Origin: Chaetorhynchus papuensis
Lineage: Eukaryota > Chordata > Aves > Passeriformes > Rhipiduridae
Direction: 5' to 3'
Assembly: GCA_013396525.1 (NCBI GenBank)
Contig: VWYX01000014.1
Coordinates: 1,736,001 to 1,800,000 of the forward strand
DNA: 64,000 nt
Numbering within the stretch: the first letter of the stretch is position 1; each line of letters opens with the position of its first letter. The notes beneath the pieces are model-generated. The model searched no databases and was not told the origin of the DNA. It was given only the letters and a program-made list of their open reading frames with translations. This document shows positions 49,701 through 57,300 of the stretch, piece after piece. Position numbers and translations under genes: made by a program.

Positions 49701-52700
49701 TCTGGTGCGGACCCAGAAAATGACCACTAACAAACACTGCTGTACTTGGGCTGAAAGTGTTCTTGCTCAAGCAACAGAAGCGTACCCATCATAGATGTGG
49801 GGAGGCACTGACAGGGACCTAATGGAGGTTACTCATGGACCAGTTTTGTTTGTTTTCTTCTGAAGCCTATCAAATTGTGTTAAAACTCTGGAGAAATTCC
49901 CTAGTTGGTCCCTATGTCACTTTAATGGAGCCCACATGGGCTGCCATTGAAAGGGGAAATTCCGTTCTTCTCTGCCCTCGGTGCTTCCCCAGTTATGATG
50001 AATCATGGGACTTCCAGCTGGGAAACTAACTTCTTTTTTCTTTTGCCAATTCCAGATACCAGCAGGATCAGATCCAGCTTTGTCACGTGGTCATTGAAAC
50101 CCTAGTGCCAGTGAGAGGGCAGAGAGGGGCAGGGTGAGCAGGGGTGTTGGGAGGGTGGAAGAAAGGGATCTGCTCTTTTGTCTGCAACTCAGACTTACCC
50201 TAAATTAAACTGGCCATGTAGCTACAGCTTCAGTAGCACTTTGTTGCCTCTGTGCTTCTTGCAAAGATGCCTACAGCATCCATATTTTAAGATGGGAAGG
50301 AAACACTTAGCCACATGGTATAGCCTCTTGTATTAATAGCCTACTTCAGCCAGTTTCCCCTTGAATTAAGCTTGAAAAACATATACTCCTGTTTTTCATA
50401 TTATTGCCTCAGGATACATTATTTCAATTCTTTCTGAAGTATTTACTATGTAGTAATTTATGTTGAGGTCATAAACTTGTAGCATTGCACATCTGGCTTT
50501 GCTTATGTCTGGAAAATGAACTTGTTCAAAATGTATATACTAGCAGATTAGGATAAAGATGCTAACAGAATTTTCAAGCTTCTGTTGATCCTCAGTAATT
50601 TATTATGGCTGGCACAAACCAAACATATTTACATAGTATGAATAGTCCTTTTACAGTTTACCAAAAATCTAAGATGATGCCCTAGAGCCAAATGGGAAAA
50701 TACTGTCCCTTTCAGCCGCTGCTTCCCATAAGTTTTTCAATTCTCCTGTCTGCTGAGCATATAAACTAATATGGTTCTCCAGTGCAACAATTTGTGACTG
50801 TCATATTTGCCTTCCAAAAGCAAAGCATCTATCACATTTTAATGTCCTGTTCAGTACATAGGTGTTGAATGATTCTGTAAAATACAAAACTGTTTTGTTC
50901 TGGAATCAGCATATCACTGGGTACCTGCAATATCATATTATGATTTAATATCTAGCACTCTACACAGCCGTTTGGGGTACATTTATAAACTAATGGTAAA
51001 AAATGATTTTGCCAAGTTTTCCGGAATGTTGGGGTTTTTTTCCCATGGCCATGAAAATCAATTTATTAGGTTATTTGCTTGGCTATTGATAATTTATTAT
51101 TTTACTAAAAAAAACCCAAAAAAACCAAAAAACCCAAGTCATTAGATCAAATCTAAATTATCCCTTCTGCTGAATAACTGACAATCACAGGCCAAGGATA
51201 GTGTCATTTGTGTTTGCTATGGTTGACAAATGCTCCTACTCTGGACAGCTATTTTGGCAGAGCTACAATGTCACTACAAGACCTTATTTTATTTGGAACA
51301 GCGTGCATATGAAACAGTTGTAGAATAAGCTATGCCAATGACTGAACAATTTTGCCAACACAAGAATGAAGCTATAGGTACTATATAAGCATAGCTGATC
51401 TTGTGAACAGATCACACTTTACACTGCTGTCTACCTGCAGAGATTAAAGCAGGGCATCTCTTGATAGTTTCAATATTATACTGCATCATTTTGTCCACAT
51501 TGCCATATTCTTGTTTAAAACACACGTATATCACAGTCACACTTAAACATACTTTTATATAAACAGCATTATAGGCAGGAAATTCTCTGTGAGAATAAAT
51601 CCTATGTGGTGATTTAGTTTGGGGTTTTTTTCCTCCCTTCAGCTTGTGGGTGGGCTTTTGTTTTTTGGGGTTACTTTGTCCTGTAAAAATTAGCTTGTTT
51701 CAGGTTTGGATTTTTTGGTTGGTTGGTTTTTTAGCTTGGAGATTGGTCCAGGCAGGATGACATAGCTGGAAAGAAGAAAAGAAGCTTTAAAGGGATTGGT
51801 AGAATGAAATGGTTCTGCAGAGAGAAGGGAATAAAGAAGGACAGGTACAGATGGGACGGAGGCTATGCTGTGCTGAAGGATGGTCAGAGGGAGAAGCAGG
51901 GGGATTTGGCTGGAGAAGTAACACTGAGTGAAAGAATGGATTTTTGCAGTGGTATATGGGGAAGTTTGCATTTCCTATCTCATTCCATTCCAAAGTCCAG
52001 AGACGAGAGGGATTCATGAACTGTTTAAGATGACAGAAAACTAGAGGAAACAGAGATTATAAAACCTTATCTTTTCATCAAAATCCTGTGCTTTGTACAG
52101 TAAACAGGACCTAACAATCCTACAGAAAAATCTTTTGTTTGTGCTCATCAGCACAACAAATGTAGCCAGTGACCTCCTTTCCCTGTGCCTGTGAAATTCA
52201 ACTTTGAAGACTGCAAATCACTGAACTGTGATTTCATGTGACCTTATGCTCAGCCTACATTTTGGTGAGCTAAAACACGGGTGTGCCACAAAAGCTGCTG
52301 TCACCACAGAGTGATACTGCACAGTGGAAAGCTGTCAGGAGACGCTGGAAGCTGAGACAGGAGGCGGCTGTGGGTGGCAATGCGTGGCGTTCCAGAAGAC
52401 CTTCACAACTGTCCTGTTATGTCCTTAGGGCACATTAGACTTTTGCTAGAAAGAGGAGAACACCAGAGCAGGTAGAAGAGCAGAAGTGAGGCTGAGAGAA
52501 TTGAGATTATTCAGCTTGGTAAAGGCAAAGCTCTGGGGTGAACTTATTGCAGCCTTTTAGTATCTGAAACAAGATAGTATCTGTCTACAAGAAAGCTGGA
52601 GAGGAACTGATTACAAGGGTATGTAGTAACAAGACAAGGGAGAATGGCATCAGACTGAGAGTAGTTTGGATATTAAGAAGAAATTCTTTACTGTGAAGGC

Positions 52701-55700
52701 AGTCGGGTACTGGAACAGGTTAGCTTGAGAACTTGTGGCTGTCCTATCCCTGAGAGTGTTCAAGGCCAGGTTGGATGGGGGTTTGAGCAACCTGATCTAG
52801 TGGAAGGTTTCCCTGCCCATGGCAGAGGGATGGGAACAGGATGGTCCCTTTCAACCCAAACCACTGAATGAGTCTATTGTTTGCATAGCCTTTCCTCTGG
52901 ACTCTATGTCTAATAAGAGGTTGAGATGTTGAAGTTGGATGTGGGCTTTGATGCCCAATTCTGTCACAGGGAGCATTTTCTAGGTTACTTTGAAACTCCA
53001 GTTTATTTCTTGCTTGAGTTTATTTTTGTTCTTATGTCCTGTTCAAGTTCATTGAGGCAATAAACTAAGTTAAAATTTGCCTTGAAAAACCAGATTAAGT
53101 TTTTAAGTCTGTTTGCTACCACTAAGAGGAATTAGTAGAACTACTAAAATAAAATATTTTCTTACAGTGCAAAACTAATATTCAGATATTCCCCAATCAT
53201 TTTCTCCAAAAGCAAATGCTCACTATGGTAAAGCATCCTATACACAGGAGGTGTCAGTTTACAGCCAAATATAATTTAACTCACAGATGAATTAATTTTC
53301 TACTATACACTCTCAAAAAGAAACAGTGTCAGAAGATCCTTTGTTAAAGAAGAGGCCTAGCAGTTACAGCCAATCTATCAGTAGAAGATTAGTGACCATA
53401 AACACCTCAAGTTTGACAGACAACTAACAGACATACAGGCCTTAAGGAAACCTGTCTTGATTTTCATAGAAATAGGCCTTAAACCCGTCATGTAAAAAGA
53501 GGGATTAATACAAAATCATGCAAAATACCCCAGACACACTTGTTCAACCTGAGGAAAGTAAATTGCCAGTTTATTTCCACTTCCTTTTAAATGGGTGTTA
53601 TCAGTGATTTTAAGCCTTTGTTTTTGTTGGGGGCAGAGACACACTGCTGAAAATTAATGAAGCCATCTGAAATTAACATGAAACTATGCTCTTGGAAAAG
53701 GCTGTTTGCAATCTGGAATTTGCTGGCTGCGTGACCTTAGGCAAGTGAAAGCATGTGGCACGCTTTGGTTTGTGCCATGGTTTGCCCACCACTGCAGTGG
53801 TGATGATGCCTTTGAAAAGGACTTTGTGCTGAGCAGCTGAAACCAGCTATGGGCAGAGGGTCATCATTAAGGTTTGTGGTCATAATAAAAAATGCAGCAA
53901 GCCTGAAGAGATGCTGTGACACAGTCACATACAGTAGCTAGAAATTATTTAAATACCAGGAATCATAGGCTTATAGTCCGGGCAAGTTAAACCACAAAAG
54001 AGTCTGCAAGGTTAGTGCAGATTTTTCTTTTGAGCTGCCAACTTCCCATTACCCATGCTGCCTACTGATCATGAGTGCATCTATTTCTGTATGTTTGCAG
54101 CACAGTTTTTTTCCCTGAAGTTCAGTCTGAAATGCAGGCACACTAGAGCTTGCCATGGCAGCATGGCTATTGCTCATGTATTCACTCCACACTTTGGGAA
54201 ACGATTCAAAGTACCAAATCACTTGTACGCACCACAGATTAGTTTCTCTCACAATAAATAACCAAGGCTTTGAATTAATTTTTCCTGACTATAAGGAAGA
54301 CATTAGAACACACAGTGTACTCGGAGGGAATATTTGTATAACACTGTGCATGCCTCATAAGAAACACTATATAAAAATTAATACTGGAATTCCATGAAAT
54401 TCCAGCATTCCTGTCCAACTATTACTGAAGTTACTTGAGTGGCTTAACTACAAACAAGGTACATACCACAACATGCTAGGCAGACAGGCATATAAGAACA
54501 CTTATAGCTCTTATTATTGCAATAAACTTAACAAATGGATCATGTTAAGAATTCAGGTCTGACATAAGATTTGCCAATGCAACAAAAGCCTAGGTCTGGT
54601 AGGCTCAGCTATACCCATGGAGAATAGCTGAGCTTAGCAAAACCACATAATATCTAGTTTTTCAGGTCTACACTTAAAAAAAAAAAAATCAAAAGATCCA
54701 CTCTCAGACAGTGACTCAACAGTAACTTTTTAACTTTTGCTGCTACAAGGCAGAAATTTTAAGAAAGCTATCTTTAAAAATGCAAACTATAATCCCTTCA
54801 ATTGAAACTATGTTTGGCGGGAACATTTCTTGGCATTGCATCTTAGCATATGAAGAAAAGTATGTTTTTGACATAACCACTTAGATCATGCAAGATTCAG
54901 TAAACTCTGAACCACCTACGTGTGTTCCCTGCACACAGATGTGGTGTTAGGAAGTCAACTGCACTGTCAGCAGGTCTCAGAGCACGAGGGGGTACCCAGC
55001 TGTTTCAAAGAAGGAGGAAAAGGCTGCCGCCGTGTTATGCTGATCTCTTCCTGTATTTGCACATCTCTCTTGGATTTATCCCACTCATGGAAAGTTCTGC
55101 CATATGGTTTTAAGATTCTGATACCACAGTAAGATTTTGTAGTCGAATATCCAGGTTTCTAAGGAGTATTTTGACACACTCAAATCGAAGCACGCGAGTC
55201 CAGTGAGCGTGGTGAGAACGCTCACACACTTGAGAAGTGTGTGCTCAGACATTCCCTGCACAGCTAGGCTGAACTGGCCATGAGGAGGAGAGAAAAAGTA
55301 ACTTGTAATACTTCAGGTTAATACAGGAAAGCAGAGCTACTTCTTTCTCTTCCCTATTTTACAACAATATTAAAGCCTCAGATGAGATGGAGAGTGTCAT
55401 CTATGTGAAGATGCAGCAGAGGTGTGGTGCTGCTATTCGGGTTTAGGGCTGTTGAATCAATTCACCAAAAAGTCGTGGGCCATTATAATCCTCACATATA
55501 GACCCATTCTGGAAACTTGAAAGTAATTGCTTAATTGTTTGCAAAAGTGCAGAAGATGAATCCCAGCTACAATTTTATGACAGCAAAGAGTGTGTACTTT
55601 GTTTTTTATGTACCAGTAATGCATGGAATCAAGCTTTCCATCTTGTTTCTCAGCTTGTTATTTAAAGATAGCTAGTTTAGACCAACACTGTTCTCTGACA

Positions 55701-56825
55701 CCATTTAAACCAGTTTAGGCTACTTAAGGTGGTAAATTGCAGACAATGAGGAAATTCTCTGTGTTCTTCCCCCAGTCCATCGAGCCTTCCACGGAGTTCT
55801 TGCCTGGGCTTAGGATGCTTAGAAAGCCTGCTAGGCTTTTATTAGGTCTGCCTGGCTGAGGAGCATAAGCGTCACTGCAGCTCTGCAAGTACACACCCCC
55901 TGCAACAATATTTCAACAGTATGGGAAGAGTAGATATCAATAAACTGCATTCCTTCGAAAGGAGCTTTACAAGGGATTATTCCAGTTGGCATGAAGATTT
56001 CTGGGGAGGGGGAGAGAGACTTGAGAAGGGTTTATAAATTAGTATTGAGAGCTTAAGTATGAGTTATTTTAGGAAAAAATATTTTTCAGTATTTCGTTCT
56101 TATTTTTCAGGGGAAGAAAAAAATTCCACGTTACTTTAATCTGAAACAAAACTTCTTTTAACTATTCTGAAATACAAAAAGTCATGATGAAAGAGCCTCG
56201 AGATGCCAACTGTACCAACACACCAATCGAGACACACTAAAAATACTTCAGTAATGGCCAGCTTCTGCTTTTTTCCTCTCAAACCCTGTATTTAACACTG
56301 TTCTCCTTCACTTAGGAACATTTCCCGTTTTCCAGTTCCCTCTATTCCACCAGTTCTTTCAAAGATTAGGAAATGTTACAGAACTTAACTGCAAAAGCCA
56401 TCTTCATAGGACATTAAAGCATTAAGCAATTAATTAAGTTTTTCAAATTTGCATAAGACTCACTCATCATAATGAGTCACACACTATTTCCTTACAGCTT
56501 TGAAAGAGATACTTTGAAAATACTCCTCTTCGCGCTGCAGATGAAGCCGACACACATTTTGCTTTGAAATCGGTGTCCTGTTATCCACTCCTGACCCGTG
56601 TTTACCTCCCGCAGTTCCCTGCAGCGCCCTGGCCACCGGCGATAATTCCGTTTTACTCCAAAACTTCTGCCAACTGCCTCGGCGCCTCCCAGTCCCCCCG
56701 CACTCCGCTGCGGGAAGGGGCTCGTCCCCCCGCGCGGCCGCGTTCCCGGAGGAGACCGGGAGCGGACCAGCCCCTTACCTGAACTTCTCCCCGGCCGGCA
56801 CCGTCAGCTTGTTGAGTTTGTCCAT
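16678..56825 (-). CDS. BLNK: BLNK (SLP-65/BASH), B-cell linker adaptor; 22 spliced coding exons, 537 aa
   Basis: Exons in order: 56825-56779, 43061-42996, 35691-35642, 34684-34644, 33757-33601, 32470-32301, 31823-31742, 30985-30905, 29466-29441, 28922-28894, 28558-28463, 27693-27651, 26429-26402, 26105-26033, 25435-25405, 24435-24393, 23596-23518, 23071-23040, 21752-21673, 19313-19230, 18217-18062, 16797-16678. All junctions are GT-AG; the coding sum is 1614 nt with one frame and no internal stop. BLNK is a cytoplasmic scaffold phosphorylated by SYK after B-cell-receptor engagement; it recruits PLC-gamma-2, BTK, VAV, NCK and GRB2. Visible: leucine/lysine-rich N-terminus (1-43), tyrosines 72, 84 and 96 in YENP, YVVP and YEPP (same numbering as human), Y180 and Y191 (human 178 and 189), a proline-rich middle, and an SH2 domain (about 427-530) with FLIRKSS and phosphotyrosine-binding R453. 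It is about 80 residues longer than human (456), mostly through exons 9-13. Exon ends come from splice consensus plus homology; alternative isoforms are possible. Confidence 0.97.
18062..18217 (-). CDS. BLNK: BLNK coding exon 21 (SH2 core)
   Basis: 156 nt, phase 0 to 0, acceptor CTTTTTAG, donor GTGAGA. Encodes residues 447-498, DGSFLIRKSSGQDSRQPYTL and on. R453 in FLIRKSS is the phosphotyrosine-binding arginine. Skipping this exon would keep frame but destroy the SH2 fold. Confidence 0.98.
19230..19313 (-). CDS. BLNK: BLNK coding exon 20 (SH2 start)
   Basis: 84 nt, phase 0 to 0, acceptor TTTTTTAG, donor GTAGGT. Encodes residues 419-446 with KAWYAATCDRKMAEDALYRS, the first helix of the SH2 domain (human KPWYAGACDRKSAEEALHRS). 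Confidence 0.97.
21673..21752 (-). CDS. BLNK: BLNK coding exon 19
   Basis: 80 nt, acceptor CTTTTCTAG, donor GTACAA. Encodes residues 392-418, a Ser/Ala-rich linker (KVPEAANRSLGASLPSSASS) before SH2, matching human DGPLPSFSSNSTISEQ in position. Confidence 0.92.
23040..23071 (-). CDS. BLNK: BLNK coding exon 18 (micro-exon)
   Basis: 32 nt, acceptor TATTTCAG, donor GTAAGT. Encodes KPLLQKSSILP (381-391), aligning with human QIHQKPIPLPR, but the PLPR motif is not kept. Confidence 0.9.
23518..23596 (-). CDS. BLNK: BLNK coding exon 17
   Basis: 79 nt, acceptor AACTACAG, donor GTAAGA. Encodes residues 355-380, EKPTAPERQRSSNQEPPLPP and on, matching human EEKPIPAERHRGSSHRQEAV. Confidence 0.93.
23760..24160. 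other. GC-rich intronic island within BLNK
   Basis: About 400 bp clearly richer in G and C than the AT-rich introns around it, with several CpGs, lying in the intron between exons 16 and 17. It surrounds a CA-rich repeat. No exon recognised; open frames on both strands here are composition effects. Could be an intragenic regulatory element. Confidence 0.5.
23931..24013. repeat. CA/CAGA-rich compound microsatellite
   Basis: About 80 bp of ACACAGAC, AGATACAC and pure (AC)n units, with a pure run at about 23983-24000. Likely length-variable. Confidence 0.9.
24393..24435 (-). CDS. BLNK: BLNK coding exon 16
   Basis: 43 nt, acceptor TTTATTGCAG, donor GTATAT. Encodes KPCLPPRETLTANE (341-354). Its length of 3n+1 is what the frame between exons 15 and 17 needs. 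Confidence 0.9.
25405..25435 (-). CDS. BLNK: BLNK coding exon 15 (micro-exon)
   Basis: 31 nt, acceptor ACTTCAG, donor GTAAGT. Encodes LKKTSNAVISP (330-340), aligning with human GKKPTTPLKTTP. Confidence 0.9.
25957..25989. repeat. Three-copy 11-bp tandem repeat
   Basis: ACACCTATTAT, ACACCTGTAAT and ACACCTATTAA lie directly adjacent in the intron between BLNK exons 14 and 15. Confidence 0.75.
26033..26105 (-). CDS. BLNK: BLNK coding exon 14
   Basis: 73 nt, acceptor ATCTCTAG, donor GTGAGT. Encodes residues 306-329, ending GAAPSPLPRG, a clear match to human PAAPSPLPRAG. Confidence 0.93.
26402..26429 (-). CDS. BLNK: BLNK coding exon 13 (micro-exon)
   Basis: 28 nt, acceptor TCTATTACAG, donor GTAAGT. 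Encodes DHEANNNDE (297-305). Included because it brings exon 12 (phase 0) and exon 14 (phase 1) into register. Confidence 0.85.
27651..27693 (-). CDS. BLNK: BLNK coding exon 12 (PLPR motif)
   Basis: 43 nt, acceptor ATTTTTCAG, donor GTGAGT. Encodes RNILPLPRSRLHPKT (282-296), a proline motif of the SH3-binding kind. Confidence 0.87.
28463..28558 (-). CDS. BLNK: BLNK coding exon 11
   Basis: 96 nt, acceptor ATTAGTAG, donor GTAAGT. Encodes residues 250-281, FTKPLMFKSAQNTEHSHMHS and on. Symmetrical exon (phase 2 to 2). Not matched to the human protein; called from splice sites and exact frame. Confidence 0.85.
28894..28922 (-). CDS. BLNK: BLNK coding exon 10 (micro-exon)
   Basis: 29 nt, strong acceptor TTTCTCTTACAG, donor GTAACC. 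Encodes EKPSPPLVT (241-249). No human counterpart seen. Confidence 0.87.
29441..29466 (-). CDS. BLNK: BLNK coding exon 9 (micro-exon with YEVP)
   Basis: Only 26 nt, acceptor ATCCTACAG, donor GTGAGG. Encodes EVYEVPEEE (residues 232-240), adding a YxxP tyrosine, Y234, that I cannot place in the human protein. The frame fits exactly between exons 8 and 10. Confidence 0.88.
30905..30985 (-). CDS. BLNK: BLNK coding exon 8
   Basis: 81 nt, acceptor TTTTAG, donor GTATGT. Encodes residues 205-231, SPVNRFMKTTKPAPPISPKP region, aligning with human PMVNRSTKPNSSTPASPP. Symmetrical (phase 1 to 1), so it could be skipped without a frameshift. Confidence 0.93.
31011..31075. repeat. TA/CA alternating low-complexity tract
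   Basis: Alternating TATA, TGTA and ACACAC steps in the intron between BLNK exons 7 and 8. Confidence 0.7.
31742..31823 (-). CDS. BLNK: BLNK coding exon 7
   Basis: 82 nt, acceptor CTAATAG, donor GTAAGT. Encodes residues 178-204 with DNYIVPVDNDDDNYIEPTES. Y180 and Y191 correspond to human Y178 and Y189, the PLC-gamma-2 docking tyrosines. Confidence 0.96.
32301..32470 (-). CDS. BLNK: BLNK coding exon 6 (proline-rich)
   Basis: 170 nt, donor GTAAAG, acceptor ATTAAAAG (poor pyrimidine tract). Encodes residues 121-177, with KPLPSTPSPAM and the conserved KVPPKPKESSDDE, the counterpart of human QVPPKPKGLLEDE. Confidence 0.95.
33601..33757 (-). CDS. BLNK: BLNK coding exon 5 (tyrosine cluster)
   Basis: 157 nt, acceptor TTTCCAG, donor GTAGTT (weaker than the others). 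Encodes residues 69-120, with Y72 (YENP), Y84 (YVVP), Y96 (YEPP) and Y119 (GEYA). In the family these are SYK sites that dock NCK/VAV, PLC-gamma-2 and BTK. Confidence 0.97.
34644..34684 (-). CDS. BLNK: BLNK coding exon 4
   Basis: 41 nt, donor GTAAGT. Encodes residues 55-68, EHADNEEEQWSDDF, the acidic stretch before the tyrosine cluster; the human counterpart ends DEEEQWSDDF. Confidence 0.95.
35642..35691 (-). CDS. BLNK: BLNK coding exon 3
   Basis: 50 nt, acceptor TTTACAG, donor GTAAGG. Encodes residues 38-54, LKKKPPPSLPQRDYAS, matching human LKVKAPPSVPRRDYAS. Short basic/proline segment that could bind an SH3 domain. Confidence 0.95.
35692..42995 (-). other. BLNK: BLNK intron 2
   Basis: 7.3 kb with no coding exon recognised. 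It contains a perfect alternating palindrome at 36347-36370 and a moderately GC-rich patch near 41820-42040 with no visible gene. Confidence 0.7.
36347..36370. repeat. Perfect 24-bp (AC)4(AT)4(GT)4 palindrome
   Basis: Four AC, four AT and four GT units form a self-complementary alternating purine-pyrimidine block within BLNK intron 2. Confidence 0.9.
42996..43061 (-). CDS. BLNK: BLNK coding exon 2
   Basis: 66 nt, acceptor CTTACAG, donor GTAAGT. Encodes residues 16-37, KLQKMVHDIKKNESGIINKF region, the conserved N-terminal leucine-rich segment linked in the family to membrane recruitment. Confidence 0.95.
51106..51136. repeat. A/C-rich low-complexity tract
   Basis: A runs of 4-8 separated by CCC or CC, in BLNK intron 1. 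Confidence 0.7.
52480..52882 (+). mobile_element. CR1 LINE, degraded 3' fragment
   Basis: Diverged but recognisable 3' end of the CR1 non-LTR retrotransposon. Hallmarks in order: GAGGCTGAGAGAATTGAGAT, TTATTGCAGCCTTTTAGTAT, AAGAAATTCTTTACTGTGA, ACTGGAACAGGTT, TTCAAGGCCAGGTTGGATGG, GCAACCTGATCTAGTGGAAG and TTTCAACCCAAACCA. It ends in a decayed copy of the ATTCTATG-type tail. It is 5'-truncated, as most CR1 copies are, with no coding capacity. The 5' limit is approximate. Confidence 0.92.
56779..56825 (-). CDS. BLNK: BLNK coding exon 1
   Basis: Encodes MDKLNKLTVPAGEKF plus two bases of codon 16, nearly identical to the human start. Donor is CAG|GTAAGG. The frame stays open upstream, so the ATG is chosen by homology. 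It lies inside the CpG island. Confidence 0.96.
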
Positions 56826-56952
56826 GTCCGTGAGCGCTGCCCCGCAGGACGCGCTGCCCTCGGCCCGGCACCTACCGGCGCCGCCGCTTCCCCGGCCGGG
56901 CTCTCCTTCCGCCGGGTCCCGCCGCGGCCACGCCGCGCTACCGGAGCCTCTC

Positions 56953-56981
56953 CCCGTCCCGTCCCGTCCCGTCCCGTCCCG
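56953..56981. repeat. (CCCGT)5 pentanucleotide repeat upstream of the BLNK ATG
   Basis: Five full CCCGT units plus CCCG. On the BLNK sense strand it reads as repeated ACGGG, with GGG runs spaced by two bases, about 130-155 nt before the start codon. Confidence 0.9.
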
Positions 56982-57300
56982 CCCGCAGGCACCGGCAGAG
57001 GAGGGACCCGGCACTCGGCCCGGCCCCGCCCCGCCCGCGGCGCGCACAGGTGGCTGCGGAGCCGGGAGCCGAGGAGGAGCTTTCCTTTGGGAACGGGGGC
57101 GCGGGGCCCCGCCGATCCACCCCTCCGCCTGGAGCTCCGGAGCGCCGCGGGACGCGCTGGCCGGGGCAGCTGAGGAGCGGCGCGGGCGGATGCGGACCAG
57201 CCCAGCGGGCTGTGCCGGGGCCGGTGACCCGCTCGCTGTCACCTGCCCGGCTCAGGTGACTTCGCCGGCTGCGGGGAGAGATGAAGGCGCCTGGTTCCCT

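Larger units (their letters stand above)
43062..56778 (-). other. BLNK: BLNK intron 1
   Basis: 13.7 kb first intron. Contents recognised: a CR1 fragment near 52.5-52.9 kb, T/G-rich tracts (51031-51042, 51106-51136, 51620-51733) and an A13 run at about 54676. No exon found. Enhancers often sit in first introns of lineage-restricted genes, but none can be identified by eye. Confidence 0.7.
56600..57300 (-). promoter_or_regulatory. BLNK: CpG island, BLNK promoter and 5' UTR
   Basis: About 0.7 kb of GC- and CpG-rich DNA covering BLNK exon 1 and its upstream side. No TATA box is obvious, fitting a CpG-island promoter. The start site should lie somewhere right of 56825. A CAG|GTGACT donor-like site on the plus strand after 57255 could belong to a divergent transcript, but this is weak. 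Confidence 0.75.
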
